Counted from the stretch's first letter, positions 28,147 through 37,954 are shown. The stretch: 64,000 bases of DNA from Clostridiaceae bacterium (GCA_012521705.1 JAAYLX010000027.1:1-64000); one strand, 5' to 3'. The notes: generated from the letters alone by a model not told the origin. Translations and numbers: made by a program.

Positions 28147-28251
28147 ATGGCAAAGAACAAGAATAATGCGCCCAAATCAAAAAAGAAATCACAAAAGCAA
28201 GGCAATGCAAACAACGTAGAAGTGGGCGCAGATGAAACACAAACTCAGTGA
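28147..28251 (+). CDS. Small basic protein, 34 residues
   Basis: The ORF starts MAKNKNNAPKSKKK and ends in an acidic stretch. A GGTGAAGAG sequence precedes the ATG. Composition is similar to the preceding 45-residue ORF, and a strong terminator follows at 28274. It is likely the last gene of the same transcript. Function unknown; a spore-type or nucleic-acid-binding role is only a guess. Confidence 0.45.
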   Translation: MAKNKNNAPKSKKKSQKQGNANNVEVGADETQTQ

Positions 28252-28273
28252 CCTGAGTGAACCTCAAAATTAT

Positions 28274-28310
28274 CCAAAAGAAGGCTGCCGATGAGGCAGC
28301 CTTCTTTTGG
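28274..28310. terminator. Strong bidirectional terminator
   Basis: A perfect 16-pair stem (CCAAAAGAAGGCTGCC and complement) with a five-base loop separates the plus-strand small ORFs from the convergent membrane-protein gene. Confidence 0.92.
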
Positions 28311-28343
28311 TTCAGAATGGCTAATTATTAATCAAAAGCAATG

Positions 28344-29249
28344 TCATTTATCATTGTTAAAATTGTTGGAGTCATAGTCATTGGAACGGTCAAAACCTTC
28401 CGAAGAATCACTCCACCCATCCCCGTCAAAGTTGTCAGGTCCTGCAGAACTGTCATAATGGCGGGAAGATCTGTTCAATATAGTTGTCAAACCGGCAAGC
28501 ACCAAAATGCCCCCTACTATATATCTGAAAAACCATAACAAATGCCTGAGGGCAAACAGTGAAAAGAATGTTACCGATATGGCAGTCAGCACAAAAATAG
28601 GTAACAGAAGGCTTGAATCCCTGTTCCCTGCAATATATAAAAGAAACAGTCCCACAGCCGGAGCCATTATGAAGCCGGGCCATACAATGCGCCAGGCATT
28701 GAAAAGCGATGCAAAGGAGCTAAGTCCGGCAATTGTAAGCAATATCCCTATAGGCACAAGCAAACCGGGATTCCTGCTTCCTCTGAGGTAATAAAGAAGT
28801 AATCCTACCGCAGGGGATGCGATAAAGCCAGGCCAAACCAGATACCATATGCCAAATATTTCTCCAAGGAAAAAAGTACTTGCAAGTGTCAGCAATATGC
28901 CGATGGGAACCAACAGGCCGGGACTTCTCTTCCCGAATATATAAAGCAGCAGAAGCCCGACAGCAGGCGCCGCTATAAAACTGGGCCAAATTAAGTTATA
29001 TGAGAATACTTCCCCAATTAAGAATGTCACTCCTATGGCGAACAATGTCCCGGCAGGCACAAGATAACCTGTTCCATAAGGACGCTTTGAATAGTATCCC
29101 AGAAAGAGCAAAAAAGAAATTCCAATGATAATTGTTGGCCATGAAAGCCTGAATATCCAGGACAAATTCAGTTCTATACTGCCGAAAATAACCAGTACAC
29201 CTATAACCACCAAGAAGGCGCCGAGTATATATTTAGTACCATTACGCAT
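28344..29249 (-). CDS. Membrane protein built of about five 50-residue repeats
   Basis: 301 residues. Three clear copies (about residues 61-109, 110-160, 161-211) each hold two membrane segments with the patterns LLVPIGILLT and IVWPGFIxAPAVGLLLLY. Weaker copies flank them at 9-56 and 212-260. The C-terminal 40 residues are hydrophilic, rich in Asp, Ser and Asn. The spans resemble the LiaI/LiaF-type transmembrane domain of envelope-stress proteins, but the soluble LiaF domain is missing. Function unknown. Confidence 0.75.
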   Translation of the reverse strand: MRNGTKYILGAFLVVIGVLVIFGSIELNLSWIFRLSWPTIIIGISFLLFLGYYSKRPYGTGYLVPAGTLFAIGVTFLIGEVFSYNLIWPSFIAAPAVGLLLLYIFGKRSPGLLVPIGILLTLASTFFLGEIFGIWYLVWPGFIASPAVGLLLYYLRGSRNPGLLVPIGILLTIAGLSSFASLFNAWRIVWPGFIMAPAVGLFLLYIAGNRDSSLLLPIFVLTAISVTFFSLFALRHLLWFFRYIVGGILVLAGLTTILNRSSRHYDSSAGPDNFDGDGWSDSSEGFDRSNDYDSNNFNNDK

Positions 29250-29351
29250 AATATGCAGCCTCCCTTATTTTCTATTCAGCATTATATAGAACCAGTATGA
29301 TAATACAATATGGCAGCAATTAGAATTTGATTAGAAATTCGCCCGGATATT

Positions 29352-30377
29352 TCAAAGGATCAGCATTGCATCCCCGAAGCTGAAAAATCTGTACTCTTTT
29401 GAGATGGCTTCTTTATAGGCCTCCATTATCCTGTCCTTCCCGGCAAAAGCGCTTACAAGCATTATTAAAGTGGATTCAGGAAGATGAAAATTGGTGATTA
29501 AAGCATCCACCATTTTAAATTTATAGCCGGGGTAAATAAATATGTCGGTTTCACCCGATGCAGGAGAAATCCTGCCGTTTTCGCCGGAAACAGTCTCCAA
29601 AACTCTTACGCTGGTAGTCCCAACAGCAACTACCCTTTTGCCCTTTTCCTTTGTTTCATTGATAACTGCGCAGGCTTCAGGGCCTATGCTGTAATACTCC
29701 TTGTGCATGTGATGTTCGTGGATATTCTGTGTTTTAACCGGCCTGAAAGTGCCCAGGCCTACATGGAGCGTGACCTCGGCCACTTTTATACCCTTTTGTT
29801 TCAAAACTTCAAAAAGTTCGGGGGTAAAATGAAGACCTGCTGTAGGAGCAGCAGCCGAGCCGTTTATTTTTGAATAGACGGTCTGATACCGCTCTTTGTC
29901 CTCCAGAGTGGCATGAATATACGGAGGAAGAGGTACTATTCCCACTTTGTCGAGAACCTCTTCAAAAACTCCATCGTAATAGAATTTAACAATACGGTTG
30001 CCTTCTTCAACAATTTCAAGGATTTCAGCCTTCAAAATGCCATTTCCAAAAACAAACCGGGCGCCAGGTTTCGCCCTGCGACCCGGTTTCAAAATAACTT
30101 CCCATACATCCTGGTCAATCCTCTTAAGGAGGACAAACTCAATTTTTCCGCCGCTGTTCTCCTTTTCCCCAAGAAGTCTTGCCGGAATTACTCTTGTATT
30201 ATTGATGACAATACAGTCACCCGGCTCCAGATATTCAGGTAAATCCTTAAACAATCTGTGTTCAAATGCATCCTTTTTCCTGTCCACCACCAAAAGTCTT
30301 GACATATCACGCTTTTCCAGCGGATTCTGCGCAATCAGGCGTTCAGGAAGGTCATACCAAAAGTCTTTTAAATTCAT
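29352..30377 (-). CDS. queA: S-adenosylmethionine:tRNA ribosyltransferase-isomerase
   Basis: Transfers the ribosyl part of SAM to preQ1 in tRNA, giving epoxyqueuosine. 341 residues, normal length, with [16 protein letters not shown] at the N-terminus, [20 protein letters not shown] and [13 protein letters not shown]. The start overlaps the htpG stop by four bases and GAGGT lies inside htpG, so translation is coupled to htpG, an uncommon pairing. No tgt is adjacent. Confidence 0.96.
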   Translation of the reverse strand: MNLKDFWYDLPERLIAQNPLEKRDMSRLLVVDRKKDAFEHRLFKDLPEYLEPGDCIVINNTRVIPARLLGEKENSGGKIEFVLLKRIDQDVWEVILKPGRRAKPGARFVFGNGILKAEILEIVEEGNRIVKFYYDGVFEEVLDKVGIVPLPPYIHATLEDKERYQTVYSKINGSAAAPTAGLHFTPELFEVLKQKGIKVAEVTLHVGLGTFRPVKTQNIHEHHMHKEYYSIGPEACAVINETKEKGKRVVAVGTTSVRVLETVSGENGRISPASGETDIFIYPGYKFKMVDALITNFHLPESTLIMLVSAFAGKDRIMEAYKEAISKEYRFFSFGDAMLIL

Positions 30378-32242
30378 AGTAACCTCATTAACAGTTCATT
30401 GCTTCTTGCAAAGAATTTAGTCATTGATTCGGGTTCAAGAGTTCTCTGGCTCATGGCTGCCAAATCATATACATGGGCCGCCGCCAGCTTTACATCTTCT
30501 TTTCTATTATCCTCTTCAAGGAGGGCTGCTATCCGTTTAATTATGTTATTATTGCTGTTCAGTACCAGTGTTTCTTCATCCGGGAAAAGATCGGCTGTAT
30601 TGAAGTTAGTGCCGAAAGTGCGGCTCATATCCTTAAAGCGCCTTGCCTCTTCAGAAATGAGAACTATAGCCGGTGTAGATTCATTTTTAAGAGCCTCAAC
30701 CTTGATTTTAAGCTTCTCTTTATTTGTCGACTCCCTGAAGATTTTCTCAAGTTTTTCAGCCAGCTTTTTATTGTCCTCTTCATTGGAATCCTCGGATTTC
30801 ATGCTTCCAGTAATGTCAGCGTCGACACGCCTGAATTTAACTTCGCGATTGTTGGATTCCATGAAGCTGATAAAATGCGTATCAATAAGAGTATTAAGGA
30901 TAACAGCATCCAGCCCCTGTTCTTTGAACATCTGGATGTATTGGGCCTGCTGTTTCTCATCATTGACATAATAGATTGTCTTGTCGGTATCTTTGTTTTG
31001 TTCAAGATACTCCGACTGGGTAACGTACTTGCCGTTAATGGTTTTATATATGATTATGTCCTTAACCCTTTCAAAGAACTTGGGTTCTCTCAGGCAGCCA
31101 TACTTGACAAAGGGGTTAATATCGTCCCAGTATTTTTCATAATTTTCTTTTTCTTTATTGAATAAAAGTTTGAGCTTGTCAGCCACTTTCTTGATTATGT
31201 GGTTGGATATTTTGTCCACATAACCTTCATTTTGCAAAAAGCTTCTGGAAACATTGAGGGGCAGCTCAGGACAATCCAGGCAGCCTTTTAACAGCATGAG
31301 AAACTCAGGAATTACTTCCTTAATATTGTCCGCAACAAAAACCTGATTATAAAAGAGTTTTATTTTGCCTTCAAGGGGTTCAAACTCATGCTTTAATTTT
31401 GGGAAGTAAATAATACCTTTCATGTTGAAAGGATAATCCATGTTAATGTGTATCCAGAAGAGAGGATCATTGAAATCCAGGAACACTTCATGATAGAAAT
31501 CTTTGTACTCCTCATCGGTGCAGTCCCTGGGATTTTTAAGCCACAAAGGGCTGGTGTTGTTTATAGGCTTGTCCTCTTCTTTTTCGTCCTTCTTCTCATC
31601 CTTCTTCTTGTTTTCATCTATTAGATAGATTTCATACTGCAAAAACGCAAAGTATTTTTTAAGGATTTCACGGATTTTCCACACATCCAGAAACTCTTTG
31701 GAGTCTTCTGCTATATGGAGTGTTACAACCGTACCCAAAGTATTCTTTTCAGACTGCTTCATGGAGTATTCGGTATTGCCGGTGCTTTCCCAGTATACAG
31801 CATCTGCTCCTTCCCTGTAGGAAAGGGTATCAATGGTAACCTTATCGCTTACCATAAAGGAAGAATAAAAACCGAGTCCGAAATGTCCAATAATCTGCTG
31901 ATCGTCAGTTTTATCTTTATATTTTTCAATAAAGTCCTTTACACCTGAAAATGCTATTTGATTGATATATTTCTTTACTTCCTCGTCAGTCATTCCTATG
32001 CCGTTGTCCGAAACGGCGATTGTCCCATTTTCCTTGTTGACTCTAACTTCAATGCGGGGTTTGTATCCTTCAGGAAGGGACGCCTCACCTATGTCATGAA
32101 GCTTTTTCAGCTTGCTGATAGCATCAGATGCATTGGAAACTATTTCTCTAAGGAATATATCTTTGTCTGAATAAAGCCATTTCTTAATAATAGGAAAAAT
32201 ATTTTCAGTTTCAATAGATATATAACCTTTTTCGTTTACCAA
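30374..32242 (-). CDS. htpG: Chaperone HtpG (Hsp90)
   Basis: 622 residues starting at TTG, chosen because GGAGG is eight bases upstream and the product then begins [17 protein letters not shown] as in other HtpG proteins; an upstream ATG would add 34 poorly conserved residues. The GHKL ATPase domain shows [18 protein letters not shown] and [14 protein letters not shown] middle domain and C-terminal dimerisation domain follow. Controlled by a CIRCE operator and an ideal sigma-A promoter. Confidence 0.96.
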   Translation of the reverse strand: MVNEKGYISIETENIFPIIKKWLYSDKDIFLREIVSNASDAISKLKKLHDIGEASLPEGYKPRIEVRVNKENGTIAVSDNGIGMTDEEVKKYINQIAFSGVKDFIEKYKDKTDDQQIIGHFGLGFYSSFMVSDKVTIDTLSYREGADAVYWESTGNTEYSMKQSEKNTLGTVVTLHIAEDSKEFLDVWKIREILKKYFAFLQYEIYLIDENKKKDEKKDEKEEDKPINNTSPLWLKNPRDCTDEEYKDFYHEVFLDFNDPLFWIHINMDYPFNMKGIIYFPKLKHEFEPLEGKIKLFYNQVFVADNIKEVIPEFLMLLKGCLDCPELPLNVSRSFLQNEGYVDKISNHIIKKVADKLKLLFNKEKENYEKYWDDINPFVKYGCLREPKFFERVKDIIIYKTINGKYVTQSEYLEQNKDTDKTIYYVNDEKQQAQYIQMFKEQGLDAVILNTLIDTHFISFMESNNREVKFRRVDADITGSMKSEDSNEEDNKKLAEKLEKIFRESTNKEKLKIKVEALKNESTPAIVLISEEARRFKDMSRTFGTNFNTADLFPDEETLVLNSNNNIIKRIAALLEEDNRKEDVKLAAAHVYDLAAMSQRTLEPESMTKFFARSNELLMRLL

Positions 32243-32276
32243 AGCAAATACCTCCATTTCCAAAAATTCTATGGAT

Positions 32277-32305
32277 ATAATAATATTAAGGTCAGGGAAT
32301 GTCAA
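32277..32305 (-). promoter_or_regulatory. Sigma-A promoter of htpG
   Basis: On the minus strand TTGACA (32300-32305) and TATTAT (32277-32282) have a 17-bp spacer. The CIRCE element begins nine bases upstream of the -35 box. Confidence 0.9.
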
Positions 32306-32313
32306 GACAATAC

Positions 32314-32340
32314 TTAGCACTCTCCGGAGGAGAGTGCTAA
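32314..32340. promoter_or_regulatory. CIRCE operator (HrcA-binding site)
   Basis: TTAGCACTC, nine bases, GAGTGCTAA: an exact match to the CIRCE consensus. HrcA bound here would repress htpG until heat stress. CIRCE more often precedes dnaK and groE operons. Confidence 0.97.
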
Positions 32341-32378
32341 GCAATTAAGAATAATTATTCTTTTAAATTCAGAATAAA

Positions 32379-32400
32379 AAAGCTGTAATTATACAGCTTT
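32379..32400 (-). terminator. Terminator overlapping the divIVA-like stop codon
   Basis: AAAGCTGTA and TACAGCTTT pair around a four-base loop and are followed on the minus strand by T6. The upstream arm is the last three codons (Lys-Ala-Val) of the gene and the stop is in the loop. Confidence 0.8.
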
Positions 32401-32874
32401 AATATCTTTAATATTTACAGGTTCATTTACTTCGTCCAGGTTCTGCATGGACCTCAACTGGGCGCGAATAATGCTTTCCACCTTCATTCTGTAGGCTTCG
32501 ACATCTCGTTTTACACGCTCATATTCTTTTCTGGTGTCCAATACATCCCTATTGGCTTCTTCAATAATCTGTTTTGCCTGTAATTCAGCCTCTTTGATTA
32601 TATTTTCAGCACTTTTCTTGGCATTGGCTATTATCTCGTCACTTGTCTGCTGGGCTACGACCAGACTATTATGCAGTGAGGTTTCTATGCCTTTATAGTA
32701 ATTGATTTTTTCCAGGCTGTCTTCAAGCTTATCTTTAAGTTTTGCATTATCTTTAATATGTTCGGCAAGATCTTCTGCAACCTTGGCTAATAAATCTTCC
32801 ACCTGAAGAATGTTGTAGCCCATGAGAGATTTTTTCAGCACAATGTTTTGCAGATCATTAGGCATAAAATTCAC
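32389..32874 (-). CDS. DivIVA-family cell division/polarity protein
   Basis: 161 residues. The N-terminal DLQNIVLKKSLMGYNILQVEDLL matches the membrane-binding DivIVA domain (family pattern KxFxxxxxGYxxxxVDxFL, here a divergent form). A long coiled coil follows. Start appears to be GTG five bases after GGGGGTG. Last gene of the yggS-sepF-yggT-divIVA division cluster; it likely marks poles or the septum. Confidence 0.9.
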   Translation of the reverse strand: MNFMPNDLQNIVLKKSLMGYNILQVEDLLAKVAEDLAEHIKDNAKLKDKLEDSLEKINYYKGIETSLHNSLVVAQQTSDEIIANAKKSAENIIKEAELQAKQIIEEANRDVLDTRKEYERVKRDVEAYRMKVESIIRAQLRSMQNLDEVNEPVNIKDIKAV

Positions 32875-32905
32875 TTGATCACCCCCGGATCAAAAAATAA
32901 CACTA

Positions 32906-33175
32906 TCAATTCTTTAAAATAATATTAAGTGAATAAAGTATTACCATTACTATAAAAGGCGACAAATCAAAATTCATTTTTCTATCTTTATTCTGCTTTG
33001 AAAGCAGCTTGCGAACAGGTTCCAATAAAGGTTCCGAAATGGAAAACAGGAATTTGAATGGTTTAGAGTCCCTTCTGACAACTTTCAGCTCGCAAAAAAC
33101 TCTAAACAAAATCGCTATTTCCATGGCACCTATAACAGCTCTAAGTGAAACAATAAATATCTGAGTGACAGACAT
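32906..33175 (-). CDS. YggT family membrane protein
   Basis: 89 residues with two hydrophobic segments and the family core IAILFRVFCEL, plus PLLEPVRKLL between them. YggT proteins sit beside sepF in many Firmicutes and affect envelope or osmotic homeostasis. It starts at the base after the sepF stop. Confidence 0.9.
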   Translation of the reverse strand: MSVTQIFIVSLRAVIGAMEIAILFRVFCELKVVRRDSKPFKFLFSISEPLLEPVRKLLSKQNKDRKMNFDLSPFIVMVILYSLNIILKN

Positions 33176-33640
33176 TTATTTCACCCAGGAAAATACACCC
33201 TTATTTCTGATATCGTCTTTAAGGTCGCCAGTGATTTCAATACTTGCAGGAGTCGCCAGGAAAATACCGGCTGAAATTTTCTGAATGTCGCCATCAAGAC
33301 AATAAACTGCACCACTCAGGAAATCTACCATTCTCTGAGCTACGGGAGTATCAACTCCTTCGACATTCATAATGACAGGTTTGTTGGTACGCAGGTGATC
33401 GACCAATTCCCGGGCTTCCAGAATATTCTGCGGAGAGAGAACAACAACTTTATAACCGTTGCTGTTGTTCATGTTAAGAACTTTGCCCTGAGGATTCTTT
33501 TTGCTGAAGTTGGAACGATCGCGTTGAGTTTTTGGAGATGCTTCAGTTAATTCCTCTTCTTCGTAGATATCCTCTTCATCTTCGTCGTAGTTTGTTTCCC
33601 AGCCGAAAAAATCAAGTGCCTTCTCAAGCAATTTAGCCAT
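33176..33640 (-). CDS. sepF: Cell division protein SepF
   Basis: 154 residues: an N-terminal amphipathic helix (LLEKALDFFGW) for membrane contact, an acidic linker, and the C-terminal polymerising domain (VVVLSPQNILEARELVDHL, VAQRMVDFLSGAVY). SepF tethers FtsZ to the membrane and shapes the septum. Lies in the classic order yggS-sepF-yggT-divIVA. Confidence 0.95.
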   Translation of the reverse strand: MAKLLEKALDFFGWETNYDEDEEDIYEEEELTEASPKTQRDRSNFSKKNPQGKVLNMNNSNGYKVVVLSPQNILEARELVDHLRTNKPVIMNVEGVDTPVAQRMVDFLSGAVYCLDGDIQKISAGIFLATPASIEITGDLKDDIRNKGVFSWVK

Positions 33641-33688
33641 AGTGTATTCCTCCAGTTTTCATTAGTAAAAACAACGGTAGCCTATTGG

Positions 33689-34399
33689 CTAATATATCCT
33701 TTCTCCAAAAATGGCGGTGCCGATTCTTACAATAGTCGAGCCTTCTTCAATCGCCACAGTATAGTCACCGCTCATACCCATGGAGAGTTCTTCCATACTG
33801 ATATTTTCCACCCTTTCCCTAATAATGTCAACAGAAAGGTTTTTTAATTTTTTAAAAACTTCTCTGACTTTTTCAGGATTGTCGGTGTAAGGTGCTATGG
33901 TCATCAGCCCTTTTACTTGAATATTACCCATTTTTGAAAGGGCTAATATGAAATATTTAAGTTTTTCAGGTTCAACTCCGGCTTTTGATTCTTCTCCCGA
34001 AACATTTACCTGTACCAGAACCGGAAATCTGTAATTAATCTGCTCTCCTCTTTTCTGAAGGGCTTCCGCCAGTTCCGGCCTGTCCAGGGAATGAATCAGG
34101 CTCACTCTTTCGTCCAGGTATTTGACTTTGTTTGTCTGTAGCCTTCCGATTAAATGCCACCTGCACTCTCTGTCTAATATATCGGATTTTCTTAAAAATT
34201 CCTGAACCCTGTTTTCGCCAAAATTACAAATTCCCAGATCAAAAGCTGCTCTCATGGCATCAATATCTACATTCTTGGTAACCCCAAGAAGTTTTACATC
34301 TTTCGGGTCCCTTCCTGCCCTAAGAGCGGCAGCTTCAATATTGCTTCTGATAACATCCAAAGACTGCTTAATCCTTTGTTTATCAGTGATATTTGTCAT
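33689..34399 (-). CDS. YggS-type PLP homeostasis protein
   Basis: 236 residues, PLP-binding alanine-racemase-like barrel. The PLP lysine is in LLGVTKNVD; other signatures are NFGENRVQE, WHLIGRLQTNK and LSMGMSGD. These proteins buffer free PLP. The start overlaps the upstream HlyD-like gene by four bases (ATGA). Confidence 0.95.
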   Translation of the reverse strand: MTNITDKQRIKQSLDVIRSNIEAAALRAGRDPKDVKLLGVTKNVDIDAMRAAFDLGICNFGENRVQEFLRKSDILDRECRWHLIGRLQTNKVKYLDERVSLIHSLDRPELAEALQKRGEQINYRFPVLVQVNVSGEESKAGVEPEKLKYFILALSKMGNIQVKGLMTIAPYTDNPEKVREVFKKLKNLSVDIIRERVENISMEELSMGMSGDYTVAIEEGSTIVRIGTAIFGERIY

Positions 34400-35724
34400 T
34401 TCTCAACCACCTGACCTTCAACAACATTCTTCGGATTTACCAGGTATATGTCAAAAACATTAACGTGTTCTTCTTCCCTGGTCGGATCTATGTTCTCGAT
34501 GATTGCATAGGAATCCTGTTGCCCTATAATTTTAACCCTTTTGAAAACAGCTTTGTCCATCTCTACAACTGCAAGATCGGCAGTATTGTCCACGCTGTTT
34601 ACATTGAAAAGGCTCCTCAAAGGAACTACCATTCCTGAAACATTCTGGACTATCAGATTCCCTTTGAATCCTCTGATATCTATTGTTCTGTCAATGTATT
34701 TTGTGAGCCGTGCGAACATTTTATAAGTTCCTTCCACCGGCTCCCCGATACTCTCTATGGTCACAGGGATTCGCTGGTCTAAACCGTCAATTTCAATGGC
34801 ATACTCAAGTTTTGATCCTGCAAGTTTTGCCCTTTCAAAGGAAACCAATATTTCTTTTCCTTCTTTTTCTGGTACAGTCAAAGCGATCAAAGCCTCATCA
34901 TTATCAATGACTTTACAGAATGGCTCGTCTTTGCGCACTTCTATCTCTGTGGATGTAATCCAGTCATTATCGTTTGCCGAGGCTGAAGCAGCTTCATTAA
35001 TTTGTTCAATGGTAATATTCTGGCTGTTTTCGAAAGTAAAGCTTTCTTCCTGACCGTCCAGACTGTATGAAACTATGCCCGAAACCGGAGAGTATACCTT
35101 TTTAACTGATTTCTCAATGCTGCTTCTGTATCTGTCCAGTTCATCTTTTTCCTTGCCAAGCTTGTTCATTACAGAGTTGCTTTCGAGCATGTATCTTGCC
35201 TTGGCTTCAAGGATATTGTCTATTGATTTCCTGACAGAACCAGCATCGCTTAAGTCTCCGTTTTCAGAAATATTTGTAAGTTTATTAATCTGCTGCTCAA
35301 TGGCGCTTTCCCACATTGCCCTTTCAGTTCCGGAAGTCTTGTCAAACTCAGCCACAACCCTTTTTAATATTTCAATCTCCATCTGTTTGTAGTTCTCAAC
35401 AACTTCCCGCATGTCATTCTGGATAAATGACACAACTTCATTGCCTTTGCCAACCCGTTCTCCGTATTGTACGGCAGGTATCAGTATCCCGTCACCGGGA
35501 GACTTCAGAACGAATTCCTTGCGAAGAAACAACCCATTGACCGGGACTTTGATTTCCAGTGTAGAGGTACCTATTGACGCAATCTCATAATTAACAGAAA
35601 AGAACCAGTTCCATAATGCAGGGATATAAATGAGCATCAAAATAAAACCTAAAAAACTCAAAAATCTTCTGCGTACTCTTCTGGCTCTTCGCTTTTTTCT
35701 TCTTTCTTCAATTTCATTTGTCAT
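34396..35724 (-). CDS. HlyD-like membrane fusion/adaptor protein
   Basis: 442 residues. A very basic N-terminus (KKRRARRVRRR) precedes one membrane helix (about 24-45). A large extracytoplasmic part with a split biotinyl-lipoyl-like beta domain (SPGDGILIPAV; YSPVSGIVSYS) follows, with a coiled coil between the halves. No ABC or RND transporter gene is adjacent. In clostridia this gene often heads the yggS-sepF cluster, hinting at a role in division or wall assembly. Confidence 0.82.
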   Translation of the reverse strand: MTNEIEERRKKRRARRVRRRFLSFLGFILMLIYIPALWNWFFSVNYEIASIGTSTLEIKVPVNGLFLRKEFVLKSPGDGILIPAVQYGERVGKGNEVVSFIQNDMREVVENYKQMEIEILKRVVAEFDKTSGTERAMWESAIEQQINKLTNISENGDLSDAGSVRKSIDNILEAKARYMLESNSVMNKLGKEKDELDRYRSSIEKSVKKVYSPVSGIVSYSLDGQEESFTFENSQNITIEQINEAASASANDNDWITSTEIEVRKDEPFCKVIDNDEALIALTVPEKEGKEILVSFERAKLAGSKLEYAIEIDGLDQRIPVTIESIGEPVEGTYKMFARLTKYIDRTIDIRGFKGNLIVQNVSGMVVPLRSLFNVNSVDNTADLAVVEMDKAVFKRVKIIGQQDSYAIIENIDPTREEEHVNVFDIYLVNPKNVVEGQVVEK

Positions 35725-35748
35725 ATGTAACCTCCGGCATGGGTAGTA

Positions 35749-37068
35749 TTATAGGCTGATTATTTTTCTGTTTTTCAGCTCCTGTACTGCACACATGACA
35801 CCTAATTTTACATGTTCGTACACAAGACCACCCTGCATATATGCAGTATAAGGTGGCCTTATTGGTGCATCAGCACTCAATTCTATGGATGAACCCTGAA
35901 CAAACGCTCCGGCTGCCATAATTACCGGCGAGTCATAACCCGGCATGTCCCAGGGTTCAGGACTAACAAAAGAATCTACCGGTGAACCCTTTTGTATACC
36001 CTGGCAAAATGCAATTACAGCATCCTCCCGATTGAATTTTATTGCCTGTATCAAGTCACAGCGTGTGTCAAAGGGGCCGGGATATGTTTCAAAGCCAAGG
36101 CTTCTCATTATCTGAGCAGTAAATACAGCACCTTTCAGGCTCTCTGCAACAACATGGGGCGCCATAAAAAAGCCCTGGAAAAGAAGTCTGTTCTGACCCA
36201 AAGTTGCTCCCACTTCCCTGCCCAGCCCGGGAAGTGTCATCCTGTAAGATATTTTTTCCACCAAATCTTTTCTTCCGGCAAAATATCCACCTGATGGAAC
36301 CAATCCCCCTCCGGGGTTCTTTATAAGGGAACCTGCCATTATATCAACACCAACTTCTGTTGGCTCCCGTTCCTCTACAAATTCCCCGTAGCAGTTGTCC
36401 ACCATTACAATTACATCCGGCTTTCTTTCCTTTACGAACCTGACAACCTTTTCTATTTCAGCTATGGTAAGTGCAGGTCTCCAGGCGTAGCCCCTGGAAC
36501 GCTGGACAAATATCATTTTGGTCCTGTTATTTATGGCTTTTGAAACAGCGTCATAATCAATGACACCGTCTTCTGTGAGCTCCACTTGTTTGTATGTTAT
36601 ACCATATTCCTTCAATGAGCCGTTGCCATCAGTGCCTCTTATCCCTATTACTTCTTCAAGTGTATCATAAGGTTTTCCGGTAATGGACAAAAGCTCATCC
36701 CCCGGCCTAAGAATACCGTATAAGCAAAGAGCCAATGCATGTGAACCACAGGTTATGCTGTGCCGTACAATAGCGTCCTCAGCGTTGAAGGCGTGGGCAT
36801 AGACAGCATCAAGTATCTCCCTGCCGCGGTCATTGTATCCGTAGCCGGTTGTCCCAGAAAAATGCGTGTCACTCAGCTTTTCAAGCTGCATGGCGCGTAT
36901 TACTTTAAGCTGGTTCTGCTCCTTTACTTTATCGATATTATCAAAACCGGGCTCAACAATCTCCTCGGCTTTTTCGGCAAGTTCAATTATTTCCGGATCT
37001 ATGCCAAATAAACTGTAATAATTTCTTTTATCTTTCATTTCCACTTTCAGTACCCCGCTTTGTTGCAT
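35749..37068 (-). CDS. Methionine gamma-lyase family PLP enzyme (aluminium-resistance protein-like)
   Basis: 439 residues, fold-type I PLP enzyme. Visible are SGTTGYGYNDRGRE, MVDNCYGEF and the PLP lysine region AGSLIKNPGGG. The family has been called aluminium resistance protein, YnbB-like, or cystathionine/methionine lyase-like; its true substrate is unsettled. The frame opens at 37068, but a ribosome-binding site (GGGG) better supports a GTG near 37044 or ATG at 37038. Confidence 0.9.
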   Translation of the reverse strand: MQQSGVLKVEMKDKRNYYSLFGIDPEIIELAEKAEEIVEPGFDNIDKVKEQNQLKVIRAMQLEKLSDTHFSGTTGYGYNDRGREILDAVYAHAFNAEDAIVRHSITCGSHALALCLYGILRPGDELLSITGKPYDTLEEVIGIRGTDGNGSLKEYGITYKQVELTEDGVIDYDAVSKAINNRTKMIFVQRSRGYAWRPALTIAEIEKVVRFVKERKPDVIVMVDNCYGEFVEEREPTEVGVDIMAGSLIKNPGGGLVPSGGYFAGRKDLVEKISYRMTLPGLGREVGATLGQNRLLFQGFFMAPHVVAESLKGAVFTAQIMRSLGFETYPGPFDTRCDLIQAIKFNREDAVIAFCQGIQKGSPVDSFVSPEPWDMPGYDSPVIMAAGAFVQGSSIELSADAPIRPPYTAYMQGGLVYEHVKLGVMCAVQELKNRKIISL

Positions 37069-37069
37069 T

Positions 37070-37954
37070 TTATTTGGTTTCAGTCTGTTCAGGACTTTCC
37101 TTGTCTGTATTTTCCTTATTTCCTTGAGTATCAGTATCAGCCGTACGCTTTTTAAGCTCCTCCAGGAAAAGCTCCACCTCTTCTTTATCTGCTGCGCTGA
37201 TATGCCAGAACTTAAGTGTCAGAGCGTGCTTGGCCATTTCAATAGCTTTTTCCGTATCTCCCAATTTATCAAGCACCCTTGCATAGTTATAGAATGCTTC
37301 CGGGAAAACAGGCTTAAGTTTCATTACCCTCTCATATATCTCATTTGCTTTTTCATATTCGCCTTTGAAGTAATATGAAGCGCCCAGATTATCCAGGATC
37401 ATTGCATTACTGCCATTGAAATCCTCTGCCTGAAGATTGAACTCCAAAGCCTTGTCATAATCTCCTTTTTTTAGGTACAGTAACCCCAATACTGCATAAA
37501 CATTTGTATTCTCATAAACCTTTAAAAGGTCTTCCATTTCGCTTATAGCTTCATCAATTCTTCCCTGTTTCCATAGAATCAGGGCTTTGGTTTGTATAAG
37601 CAGGTTTTTATCAGATGGCAGTGCTGTTTTCAATGCCTCATCAATCTGCGCCGAAGCTTCTTCTGTTCTACCCAGCTTCAAAAGCAGGTAGGCGTATGTT
37701 CCCCGGACGCCTGATGATTTTGGATCAAGGGATACTGCTTTATTGAGGTCATTTAAGGCGCCGTTGAAATCGCCGTTAAGATATTTTTTGTTGGCTGAGT
37801 TCTGATAAATAATGCTTCTGTTCTTCCACACCAGGAAAGCCAATACCAAAAGCAGGGATATGATGCCTCCGACAGGTCCCAGATAAGAATATGCCATATA
37901 TACAAGAAGAAAAGAAATTAATATGCTGGCAAATGATCCATACTGATTATTCAT
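37070..37954 (-). CDS. Membrane-anchored TPR protein
   Basis: 294 residues. Two short membrane segments (about 8-42) are followed by about six tetratricopeptide repeats (for example YLNGDFNGALNDLNKAVSLDPKS, YLKKGDYDKALEFNLQAEDF). The tail is rich in Glu, Thr and Lys. TPR arrays mediate protein assembly; the partner is unknown. It ends two bases before the downstream lyase gene. Confidence 0.88.
   Translation of the reverse strand: MNNQYGSFASILISFLLVYMAYSYLGPVGGIISLLLVLAFLVWKNRSIIYQNSANKKYLNGDFNGALNDLNKAVSLDPKSSGVRGTYAYLLLKLGRTEEASAQIDEALKTALPSDKNLLIQTKALILWKQGRIDEAISEMEDLLKVYENTNVYAVLGLLYLKKGDYDKALEFNLQAEDFNGSNAMILDNLGASYYFKGEYEKANEIYERVMKLKPVFPEAFYNYARVLDKLGDTEKAIEMAKHALTLKFWHISAADKEEVELFLEELKKRTADTDTQGNKENTDKESPEQTETK

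Noticed and set aside
30473-31165. 230-codon plus-strand ORF opposite htpG
   Set aside because: Antisense shadow of htpG, with hydrophobic low-complexity translation and no ribosome-binding site.
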